The notes under the pieces are model-generated. The model was given only the letters and a program-made list of their open reading frames with translations. It ran no database searches and had not been told where the DNA came from. The translations under genes and the position numbers were made by a program. DNA of 64,000 bases, taken from contig NC_044924.1 of NCBI RefSeq assembly GCF_003576645.1, forward strand, positions 23,510,085 to 23,574,084. The letters run 5' to 3'. The first letter of the stretch is position 1; every line of letters begins with the position of its first letter. Below are positions 10,205 to 20,030 of the stretch, piece by piece. This DNA comes from Ipomoea triloba (lineage: Eukaryota; Streptophyta; Magnoliopsida; Solanales; Convolvulaceae).

Positions 10205-12348
10205 CCAAGCTTCTCAACAATGGACTCCAAACCGTCACCCTCCATAATTTCCTCCAATCCCTTTGAGATTTTCACCACGCAATTCGCAAGATATATCATC
10301 TTTTTCATCAGATAATCGATGCTAACTCTCCTCTTTCCCATGAATCTGAAAATCGGGTCCTTGCAACACTCAAGCTTCATCAAGAACTTATGGATGAGCT
10401 CTCAGCCAAACAATCACGGCAACTACTGACTCTGGCTCGTAATGTCATCGCTGAATCGTGGCCAGTTCCTGAAATCAAAGCAACCAGTGACGAGGAGATC
10501 GACGAAGAAGCACTTCTTGCTGCGCTCCAAATTCTGAAAAATAGCTCCCAATCGGTGATAACATCTGGTCCGCTTCTTCTAGAGGGTACAACCTTCGTAC
10601 CTAAGTCTAGGCTGCCTTCTTTTTCAGTTATTATTCCTAGATTTCGTAGTTCGCATATTCCTTTTGTTGGTACCATATCTGCTCCCTTTAATATACCCTC
10701 TGTGAATTTTACTGATGCGATATGTGTTACCCCGTTATCTACTATGGCTGGCTCTGTTTCCATGCTTACATCCTCTGCTGCTTATAGCCCTGAATCTGTT
10801 CCGATCTGCGTGTCTGAATCTGTTCCTGTGTCTGTTCCATGTATTCCGTCTCTGTTTGCGTCTGACCCTATTCCAGAAATTACTGCCCCCTTGTCCAGTG
10901 CGTTTAATATTCGTGACGTAGCCTAGTTTGTTGATCAACCGGGTGATCCTGTTCCTGACTCTGGGTTGTCCATTCCTGTGTCCGTTGCTGTGTCTGCTCC
11001 TAGTGTCTCTGTCCTAGTTGTTTCCTCTGTAGGTACTGGTTCTGTTCCAGAGCTGCATGCTCAATCTTCGAAAGATAAAGAACCTATCCCATCATCTGGC
11101 AAAAGGAAACTTGATGATTCTGATGAGGTAATTTTTTTGTCCGAGACACGAGCCCGCATGAAATCTGCACCCCAAGTTTCGGTCAGAATTACGTGATCAC
11201 GAGCCTCCTCGATGCCTCCTAAATCTACTCCTACGTCTTCCTCAAAAAAGTCCAAATCTAAAGCTTTTAAACCGGTCTTGTTGCACTCTAACTTAATCGA
11301 AGATTGGGAAACTCATTGGGATAGGTCTCTTCTTTTTGAAATAACCATCGTCGAGGACGATCTTATTGCGAATTGCAACATCTTCTCTCTTCTTCGTGAT
11401 CAAAACCTTTTACATACGGTTCAGAATATTGGTCCGTACTCACCGTGGTTGGTTCCCGAGTTTTATACAAATTTGCAAGAGGATGCGGATGCTCTAGTTT
11501 CTGCCCACTATCATGAAGTGTTTATTCGGCACAAATGGTATTCGATTAGTCTAGCGGTCATCAATAAGTTTCTAAACCATTCCTCGTCTGACCACTCTGT
11601 TGATATGAGTCTCAATCTGCTGGCTGGCATTCTCACTCACAATCAGGTTCTGGTTTGGTCGAAGACGGGGCTTCAGTCTCAAAATTTGACAGCAGTGTAC
11701 TCTGTGATGCTGCGCTTGGCTTCTACAAATTGGTTGCCATCGGTCAATACAAATTTGGTGTCTGGAAAGATGGGTTTTCTTCTCTACAAAATTCGAAATC
11801 GGTTAGATGTTGATCTCGGTTCTGTTATTTTCTCTCATATGATGTCTTTCACCAGGAAGAAGAAGGAAGACAAAGTTCATCTTCCTTACCCGAGTCTCAT
11901 TTACGACATCTTTACTTCTCAAGGGTTTACCATTTATGATCATGAGCCCATTTTAGAAAATGAACATGTGTATCAGTTTGATCTACGTCTTGCTCAGGGC
12001 CATCATCATGATGATTGTGATACTCTCGCTGCCTCAGCTCCGACTCCGGGATCTTCCACTACTGCGCCCTCAGTTCTTATGCCTCCTCTAGCGCTGATCT
12101 CTCACAGACAGATGGCCAGTTCTATTGAATCTTCTCTGGAGCTCATTCGGACATCAATTGTTGCGCAACAGGATGCTGCTGCTGGATTGGAACGCAATTT
12201 ACACGAGCATTACCGCAAAATTGCTCGCCTGGAAGCTCGACATGCTGGAATTCTTGCGTCTGAAGCTGGTTTTGCTTCTGACTCCGTGATGATATCCTTG
12301 ATGAGCAAAATGATACTTGTTTCTATTTTCGGGAGGATGACTCTGTAG
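10205..12348 (+). pseudogene. Env-like ORF region of Sirevirus-like element (putative plant transposon protein)
   Basis: Three plus-strand frames follow one another: 10390-10926, 10966-11196 and 11212-12348. They are separated only by single stops or frameshifts, so they look like one degenerate ORF. The first is Ser/Pro/Val-rich after an N-terminal charged part (MDELSAKQSRQLL); an in-frame extension reads back to about 10325. The last (378 aa) starts with a Lys/Ser-rich stretch, then a region resembling the plant 'putative plant transposon protein' family (VPEFYTNL, RHKWYSISLAVINKFLN, GFLLYKIRNRLDVDLG, HLPYPSLIYDI). A Pro/Ser linker and a coiled-coil-like end (LERNLHEHYRKIARLEARH) follow. 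Its position 3' of a Sirevirus-type RNase H fits the env-like ORF of these elements. Assignment is by pattern, not by search. Confidence 0.5.
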
Positions 12349-12556
12349 AAGTTTGTAACAATGATTTGATGAATACTTGTGAGGATTGTGAAAAGGACTC
12401 TCGTATGCTTGATTATGATTATGCTTGCTTTAATTTTATGGAGGATGATCCCATGGCAATTCGTGATGCGGTGATTGTTAATTGTAAGGATTTTCTCTTG
12501 TATAATGATGAATTTGCTTGTTTTAAATTTTAGGGAGAGGAATCGTTCGATGTATT

Positions 12557-13028
12557 TGAAAAAAAATGTAATGCGCAGCACACAGAGATGTTAAAACAAT
12601 AGTTGTAACACAAGAGACTTGATAACGCAGTTTGGGAAAAACCCTATTCTGCGAGGCACTTCTTAGTCTTGAGAATTTGCCTAAATCCACTAAAAGCTTA
12701 ATATTCAAAGTACATAGTTTTGGGACCAGAAATTACACAATAGATTGATCTTCTCCTATCTAATCTATTGTAACCTAAACACATGTACTACTTTCTAGGG
12801 GAATTTAGAATCCTCTCAAACTCTCTTATGCCTCACAATATTAGCTAGGATATTCATCTGGTGTAATGGTGAGAGGTCCTTTAAATAGCCAACTAATCAG
12901 AACCAAAACAGTATTGGTGTTATTCCTAGTTTGTTTGTGATTTGATTTCTAATCTTGGTGTACTCCTTTTCTGACTCGAATTGGAATTTCTTTTTGCCAA
13001 CAATTGTGATCAACCTTTTGATTCAACA
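12557..13028 (-). repeat. 3' LTR of copia element
   Basis: 472 bp. On the minus strand it starts TGTTGAATCAAAAGG and ends in TCA after a T-run. It is followed on the plus side by the polypurine tract complement. Confidence 0.93.
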
Positions 13029-13040
13029 CTCTCCCCCTTT
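13029..13040 (-). other. Polypurine tract
   Basis: AAAGGGGGAGAG on the minus strand, immediately before the 3' LTR; it primes plus-strand DNA synthesis. Confidence 0.9.
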
Positions 13041-13360
13041 GTCAAATTTTTGGCAAAAACCTTGATTTCTCCCCCTTAGTTGATTCTCCTGTGTTTCCTC
13101 TTTTGGTCCTGAATCTTCTGTTTGAGTCTTTGTGACTTTAGGTCAGTATGGTAGTTTTTGAGAGACAGAGGAGATGATTATAGTATTACCAATTATAGTA
13201 TTCTGGACTTCATAACATCAGCAGCACAAGAATATGAACATCGGCAGCACAAAAATGTGTTCTTATCATTCTAGCATATTAGCAAAAAACCTCATCATCA
13301 GCATAATATTCAGCAAACGATTTCATCATCAACAGATCTTCAGTAGATCATCAAAAAGAG

Positions 13361-15703
13361 TCAGAAACTCAGAATTGAATTCGTTTCCATGGGATTGGCT
13401 TGATATCTGGCACATATCCCTACCCCAAAACTTAAATCTGGTTTGCTCGCTGTTAAATAGAGTAGACTCCCTATCATGCTTCGATACAGAGTTTGTTCCA
13501 CCTTCTTTCCTTTTGGATCTTTATAGATCCCCTCTGTTGTTGGAACAGGTATTCTAACAACTTTGCTTTCTGTTTGAGTGGGTCCAAAGAGGTCCATATG
13601 GAGAAGTTCCATAATTCTTGAAGTGTGAACTCCTGGTGTTCTGTTGTGGCTACTCCTTGTCATTTTGTTTTCAAGACATGCATCATATTTTCTATTTTCA
13701 TCAATGTCCAGTATTGGAATACCTCGGTATGCTCCCCTTTTTAATCCCTTTTTCATATCATGAAAATTTATATGCCTCATACGTTGATGCTACAAAAGTG
13801 TTTGATTGATAGTGACTTGGTTGCAGGTTAAATGGCTATCCCATGTGTAGCATTTATCCGATGACCTTTTTCCCATCATGACGCATTCATGTCCTCGATT
13901 GTACACTTTGCAATTTCCTTTTGAGAATTCTACCCTTAGTTCATCTTCACACAACTGACTTATACTTATAAGGTTTGCTTTTAAGCCTTGTACCAAGAAG
14001 ACTCTTGGCAATCTGGGTAGACCATGGACATTTAGTGTTCCGCTAGCAATGATTTGCCCCCTTTCTCCATCTCCAAAGGTTACATGTCCTTCATTTTTGT
14101 AATGGACGTCCTCTAGATTGTTTGGGTTTCCGGTCATGTGTTTTGAACACCCACTGTCAAAGTACCAAACACTTGTTTCTTTGCTGATTTTTGAAGTATA
14201 AGCTGTGACTGGTGTTTGATTTTTTCTGACCCAGACTTTTTGGGCTGGTTTTTGTTCTTGCTTTGCCCAGATTCTGTTATGGAGATCATTTTGTCTTTTA
14301 TAGCAGTGTGCCTTGATGTGTCCCAATCTGTGACAGTAGTAACATCTGATTCTTCTACGGTGTTGAAAGTGATGTTGTAACACTTCTCTGTTTTCGACTG
14401 TAGAATCTTTCCTTGTTGCTAAGTCTGGTTGTACTGCACTTTCAGTTAGTCTTCTTATTTCCTGTAGCAATTTGTTCTCTTCTAGTGATTTCATTAACTT
14501 TTCTTGGGTTTCTTTGTGAAGAAGTATTTCATTTTCCTTTTCACTTTTAAGGAAGTGATTTTCTTGCATGAGATTTAAATTTACTTTGATGATTTCTTCC
14601 CACTTGGCGTGCAGCTGTGTATAGGAGTTTAATAGATCTTGCATGTCCTCCTTTGATTCATCATCGTCTTCATGATTTGTGAAAAATGCCACAAAATTTG
14701 TGTTGTTTTCTTCTTCACTATCTAAGTCATCACTCAAGGTTGTTATATATGTTTTGTTCTTCCTTCTTAGGTAATTTGGACATTCTGACTGAATATGTCC
14801 ATATCCCTTGCATTCATAGCACTGTATTCCATCTAGGTTTGGATTCCCTTCCTTTTTGGGATTGATGGATTGGTTTTGTGCAAATAATGGACTCCCTTGA
14901 TTATTTGAGAAACTCTTGTTCTTATTTCTGAATTTGTTAAATTTCTTGAGAACTCTGTTGAAGTTTTTTGTCAACACAGCAATGGATTCTTCCATTTTTT
15001 CAGTATCTTCATCTGAGTTGGTGTCTTGTTTTGATTGAAAGGCTATTCCTTTGCCATTAGGCTTTTTGTTTTGCAGCATCTCAAGCTCATATGTTTTAAG
15101 GTTTCCCATTAGATCACTTAACTTGCAGGTATTGAGATCTTTGCTTTCTTGAATAGCTGTTACTTTCATCATAAATCTTTTTGGTAATGATCGCAACACC
15201 TTTTTTACTAACCTGTTTTCAGGAATGGGTTCTCCTAAGTTATAGGCTTCCCCAGCAATTTCTAGTATTCTTCCATTAAATTGTGTGATATCTTCTTCTT
15301 CCTCCATCTTTAGATTTTCAAACTGAGTTTGGACCATTTGTAGTTTTGATTGTTTGACTGTTGAATTTCCTTCATGATGATCACACAATATATCCCATGC
15401 TGTTTTTGCTACATTTGTGGCAGCGATTAGTTTGAATGTTTCTTCACTCACGGCTCCGTAGATGGCATTCATAGCTTTTGAGTTATAGTCGAACTCTTTG
15501 AGTTCTTTTTCGCTCCAATCAGCACGACCTTTTACTTTGTTATTGTCATCAAGGGGATGTTTCCATTTGTTTTCAACAGCCCTCTACACTCTTTCTCCTT
15601 GGGCTAATATGTAGATTTTCATTCTAGCTTTCCAATAGGAGTAGTTTGTACTACTTAGGGCTGGTGGTCTGTTGTTTGATAGTCCTTCCCTGGGAAACTC
15701 CAT
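13361..15703 (-). pseudogene. Copia gag-protease-integrase fusion ORF with two amber stops
   Basis: From ATG at 15703 one frame of 780 codons runs to a stop at 13361, interrupted only by TAG at 15584-15586 and 13790-13792. Both replace an expected Trp (GERV*RAVENKW; LL*HQRMRH). Order: DUF4219-type start (TNYSYWKARMKIYI), UBN2/copia gag (about residues 78-180), zinc knuckle CYECKGYGHIQSECP, an acidic linker and a Glu-rich coiled-coil-like stretch. Then come a second knuckle CYYCHRLGHIKAHC, protease WYFDSGCSKHMTG and the pre-integrase HQRMRHINF region. Integrase begins HMDLFGPTQTESK and is fused in frame to the RT end (YRSMIGSLLYLTASKPD). The in-frame fusion shows the deletion did not break translation. 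The stops should prevent a full product unless read through. Confidence 0.85.
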
Positions 15704-15732
15704 TAGGATCCTGCTAATAACTTAAGCAGTTT

Positions 15733-15745
15733 GGTTCTGATACCA
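15733..15745 (-). other. Primer-binding site, initiator tRNA-Met type
   Basis: TGGTATCAGAACC on the minus strand, two bases after the 5' LTR; it matches the usual copia TGGTATCAGAGCC with one change. Confidence 0.85.
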
Positions 15746-15747
15746 AT

Positions 15748-16217
15748 TGAAAAAATGTAATGCGCAGCACACAGAGATGTTAAAACAATAGTTGTAACAC
15801 AAGAGACTTGATAACGTAGTTTGGGAAAAACCCTATTCTGCGAGGCACTTCTTAGTCTTGAGAATTTGCCTAAATCCACTAAAAGCTTAATATTCAAAGT
15901 ACATAGTTTTGGGACCAGAAATTACACAATAGATTGATCTTCTCCTATCTAATCTATTGTAACCTAAACACATGTACTACTTTCTAGGGGAATTTAGAAT
16001 CCTCTCAAACTCTCTTATGCCTCACAATATTAGCTAGGGAATTCATCTGGTGTAATGGTGAGAGGTCCTTTAAATAGCCAACTAATCAGAACCAAAATAG
16101 TATTGGTGTTATTCCTAGTTTGTTTGTGATTTGATTTCTAATCTTGGTGTACTCCTTTTCTGACTCGAATTGGAATTTCTTTTTGCCAACAATTGTGATC
16201 AACCTTTTGATTCAACA
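15748..16217 (-). repeat. 5' LTR of copia element
   Basis: 470 bp, the partner of 12557-13028. On the minus strand it contains a TATA-like box (ctatttaaagg, about 16070-16080). Confidence 0.93.
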
Positions 16218-16665
16218 GTATTTAACTATGAGTTGTCAAGGGAAGGGGATAATGCTTCATTTTACTCTTGTGAGGGTGCGATGATTGAAGATGGGGAGGA
16301 GATGGTGATAGACGAAGGACTTTTCACCTTTGATATGATTGAGATAGTTGAGTGGAAAAACTTTGATACATTTGAAATTGAAAAGGGGAGTAAGGAGATA
16401 TGGTATAAATAGTCTGCTAGAAGTGAAAAGCTCTCTTGGGGTAGAAGAGATGAGAAATAAAAGGGAAGAGAAGTTCACACCATCCTTGAGAAGTTGAGGG
16501 TGGAGTGCAAGGCTAAGTTTGATTTAGTCATGAACGTTGTTCTTCCTCTTCTCTCGGTTGAATTCAAGGTTGTCTAACATCTGCGGGGCGTTCCTTGAAG
16601 CGAAAGTTCATGGGACGCTGGGTAAGGTTCCAAAATCAGTGTGTTTCGAAGGATAGGACACACTG

Positions 16666-16713
16666 CGTCTGGCCAAAGACGTTAAACGTTGCGTGCTTGG
16701 GAGGCATTCCCAA
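16666..16713 (+). other. Athila two-hairpin/GTTAAAC module, copy 1
   Basis: Hairpin 1 is CGTCT-ggccaa-AGACG, directly followed by TTAAAC. Hairpin 2 is TTGGG-aggcatt-CCCAA (16697-16713). The same arrangement recurs at 22007-22053 and, on the minus strand, at 53023-53071, with compensating base changes. Confidence 0.7.
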
Positions 16714-16722
16714 CGTTATCTT

Positions 16723-17866
16723 TTAGTTTTAGAATTTTTATCCTTGTTATCATCGTATTTTCTTTTGATTATTAGTAAATTTTGTTTTTAGTATAGCCCC
16801 ACTTGAACTAACAACGCAGATTATGCATTCGGAGGGCATGTTTTGACCACAAATCACCAACAAGTCATCAACAATAGCAAAGGAAGCAAAAAGAATCAAA
16901 GTGGGACTTATTAGACAAGTCCATGCCGCCCTCACGCGTGGAGGAGGCGTGGACACATTCCAGAATGGTTCCACGCAGGCATCCACGCATGGAGCCAACG
17001 TGGACCAAAACCAGTGCAATTCCACGCCATCATCCACACATGGAGGTGGCGTGGACAGGCACCAGAAAGGTTGCGTAAAAGTGACAAAAAAGTGTTTAAA
17101 TCTTTCCCCTTCTTCATTTTCTCTCATTCCACGGGCAAAATACTTCCTCAAGGTAAAAACGCTCCATCTTAAGGTATTTTTCTTGCTAGATTACAAGGCC
17201 ATTGCATATTCCAAATCATCTAAAGAGGTAACTTCCATATTTCATTGCTTTATTTGGTTTAAGTGATAGATTTTTGCTTTGATTGGGTATCTCTCTTTAG
17301 ATCTACATTATGTTGTTTTCTCCCATGCTTACATTGTTGTTAAAGGGATATCTATGATAAGATTGAGCTTATATTGATGCTACATTGTGGGAATTTCATG
17401 ATTATATATGATCATTTGTGCTAGAACGTTGAACCCTAGGTGAAAATTGGGGATTTCTTGCTTGGATAGATTAGGTGTGAAATTGGAAGCATGTGTAGAG
17501 AAGAATGATGTGTTATTGCTTCATGAATGCTACATTATCGTTTCCACATATACATTTGTTGAATTTTTAGCTTACTTGTTCATTTCATTTTCAACCTCAA
17601 CTTGGTCTTGAGGAAGAAGATGAAGTTGACTTTTATGTTGACTTTTGAATTGAAAATTGCTTCTAGAATGTGGAAAATTGCATAGCCATTGTTGTTTGTG
17701 AATTTGGAAATTTATTGAGGAAATTGTTGAAAAGAAAGTTGGAAATTATACAGAAGAAGTGTGAGGACCTTGAGCTTTTATAATGCAATCCATAATGATA
17801 GATCTTGAATTGAAATGAGAAAATATTTCCTTGTATTATGTTGCAATTGTTAATTGGTTGTAGGAA
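16723..17866 (+). other. Non-coding leader before ATHILA ORF-1, with internal promoter-like module
   Basis: No gene is seen. The part at 16921-17065 holds three CCACGC...CACGCGTG/CACGCATG...GCGTGG blocks. It is followed after 30 nt by a TATA-like tttaaatc (17095-17102), the same spacing as in family A LTR promoters. It may be a diverged LTR relic or an internal promoter for the ORF downstream. Confidence 0.45.
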
Positions 17867-18296
17867 ATGTCTTCACAATCATCCTTCACACGGCAAAGAG
17901 AAATGAGGTACAGAAAAGGAAAAGCTCCGATGGAGGAGCCTAGTATACAACTAAAGGAGGAAGAAACGGATAACAAAATTGGCAACCAAGAAATCATCAT
18001 GACCACAAGGATGAGGCAACGCTTCTATCACTTGATTACTCTCCCGATCACCGGTTGGAATTATGTGGAATTATCCGCCCTGACCCCTTTTCATTGCCAA
18101 CATGCGGTGACTTGTCTCATCCATCAACCTTACTGGAGCAAGATCTTTGGATGGCGTCACCCGACTTATGCCCCTGTGGTTTACGAGTTTATTGCTAGTC
18201 TGGATGTAACACCCCGTAATTTCGTTCAAGCCTTGAGACCGGTAATTATTTCTACCGTGTAATTTATTTGATTTAATTGGGCTCCGTTCTTCTAAT

Positions 18297-18298
<2 letters not shown>

Positions 18299-18360
<62 letters not shown>
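18299..18360. repeat. (AT)n microsatellite in family C LTR
   Basis: About 31 uninterrupted AT units. Confidence 0.95.
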
Positions 18361-18362
<2 letters not shown>

Positions 18363-19304
18363 CTTATTCCGGAATTAATTATTTATTCTAAGGCCCAATT
18401 CTCGATTTAATTCCTATAATGGATTTCTTTAAATTGGATGCTTATATTTCTTATAAGTAAAAATATTTTGTAATGGCCCAATTTATTTATTTTTGAAGGA
18501 CCAATTTCATACTTACTAGTATTGTATTGAATAATGCAAGACACATTCTTTATAAGGGCCCATTATTTATTCTAGTTACCCTAATATAATATATACACTA
18601 TGCATGTAATGATCTTCCTATCCATATAAAAGAGTTTGTGTTAACTCTTCCTACCCTTTTCATTCTCCTACAAAATAACTCTTCCTACCCTATCATTTCC
18701 TAAGAACCCTACAATATACACTATCCTCTATTCTTCAAGATTCAAGACAAAGATTGCTCCTTTAGGATTTCTAGGGCTTGGGTAAGTGTTTTTCTTTAGG
18801 AATATGCCTTGTATCATCTCATTTTCATGATCTTTTTATAAGTTCTTATGGTGTTCTTTTGGGATCTTTCTTTGGGAAAAAGATGATCAAGTGGGTGGGA
18901 GTGGCTTGTGAAGAGGAAGGTGTTTGCTTGGTTTGAAGTTGTGCTACAAGAGGTAACCATCATGTCTCACTAAAACCTATTTTACACTCTTGATCTATGT
19001 ATAATACTTGGTGATTTGGAATCCTGTGGAAATTTCTTGATCTAGCCTTTGTTCTTGATGATTTGTGATCTATTTTGATGGGTTATTGAACTTGTGTTCT
19101 TGATCCTTTGCATCTTGTTGAGTATGAGCATCTATTGTTATGGATTCCATCTTTATTTGGCTTCTGAGATGTGTAATATGGGCAATCTGATCATATTTTT
19201 GGTATTCTGGGAGTGAGTATTTCGTATTCTGTTCTAAGTCTAGATTTTGTGCATTGGAGTTGTCCTTGCGGTGCGTTTCAATGGTATAATGTGTCCCGTT
19301 GGAA

Positions 19305-19503
19305 TGTTCCGTAAGAACACTGGTGGAATGGTTTGGCGGAAGGGTGTATTCCGTAAGAACACTGGTGGAATGGTTTGGCGGAAGGGTGTATTTCGTGAGT
19401 TTGTTCCGTTAGAACTAGAGGAAGAGTTTGGCGAAAGGGTATATTCCGTGGGTTTGTTCCGTTAGTGTTGGTGGAGTAGTTTGGCGGAACAGGGTGTTCC
19501 GTG
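19305..19503. repeat. Minisatellite, 42-53-bp units
   Basis: Four units of the type ttccgtaagaac...ggtttggcggaagggtg. The first two (42 bp) are nearly identical, the last two (53 bp) more diverged. Confidence 0.85.
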
Positions 19504-19884
19504 AGAGTGCTCTGCCAGTTCATTTCCAGTTCTATTTCCAGTAGCTGATTTGTTGATCTGTTGTCTTGTTGATTCATCTCTGATTCTGGAACTTGTTTGG
19601 ATATCTTGTTGAGTATTTCACCTTGATTCTTGAGTATTTATTCATGATCTTTGGACGTTTATCTTGATCTCTTGAGTTAGTATCATTGGTTTATTCTTTG
19701 ATTATTATCCTGAGTATGCACTGTGTTCATATTGTGAGATGAACACTGTTGGTGGGTGATTTGTGTGGGTGAATCTGAGTTGGTATGTGGGGATGTTGAG
19801 TCTGTATGAGCATCTCTTCTCTTGTTGAATCTTTGGTAACCTTGGGATTTAGTTGGTGGAATTATGGTCTATTTGTGGTTGGTA

Positions 19885-20030
19885 TTGGGAGGGTATTGTA
19901 TGCCTCCGTAATTGGGCCCGAGTGCCTCTGTGATTGGGAATTGGGTACCTCTGTGAGAATGTGCATCATTTGCCTCTGTGATTTGGGCTCATACGCCTCT
20001 GTAGTTGGGTTTATGCCTCTGTGTTGTGAT
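19885..20030. repeat. Minisatellite around 'gcctctgtgattggg'
   Basis: Six imperfect units of about 20-30 bp, each starting with (g)cctctgtg or a variant. Confidence 0.7.

Larger units (their letters stand above)
12557..16217 (-). mobile_element. Complete-ended, internally deleted Ty1/copia element (TR-GAG-like)
   Basis: Two near-identical LTRs (12557-13028 and 15748-16217) bound 2.7 kb of internal sequence. The TSD GTATT is present at 12552-12556 and 16218-16222. A polypurine tract adjoins the 3' LTR and an initiator-tRNA-Met-type primer site adjoins the 5' LTR. The internal region keeps gag, protease, the pre-integrase domain and the first residues of integrase. It then jumps to the end of RT and lacks the rest of integrase, most of RT and RNase H. 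It would depend on another element for mobilisation. I count four substitutions plus a length change in an A-run between the LTRs, so insertion is recent. Confidence 0.93.
12288..16412 (+). pseudogene. Acidic ORF of Athila-like remnant, split by copia element
   Basis: Reading 12288-12556 and then 16223-16412 gives one acidic, Asp/Glu-rich frame with scattered Cys (CFYFREDD, CEDCEKDSR, YACFNFMEDD, then FDVFNYELSREGD, MVIDEGLF, ending WYK). It has a single in-frame stop at 12531-12533. The copia insertion (12557-16217) duplicates GTATT, and its removal preserves the frame across the junction. I do not recognise a domain. The hairpin/GTTAAAC module at 16666, seen elsewhere after an Athila integrase, suggests this is Athila-type polyprotein sequence. 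It could instead be a frameshifted tail of the env-like ORF that ends at 12348. Confidence 0.35.

Noticed and set aside
10380..10763. Minus-strand ORF of 127 aa
   Set aside because: Antisense shadow of the env-like plus-strand frame.
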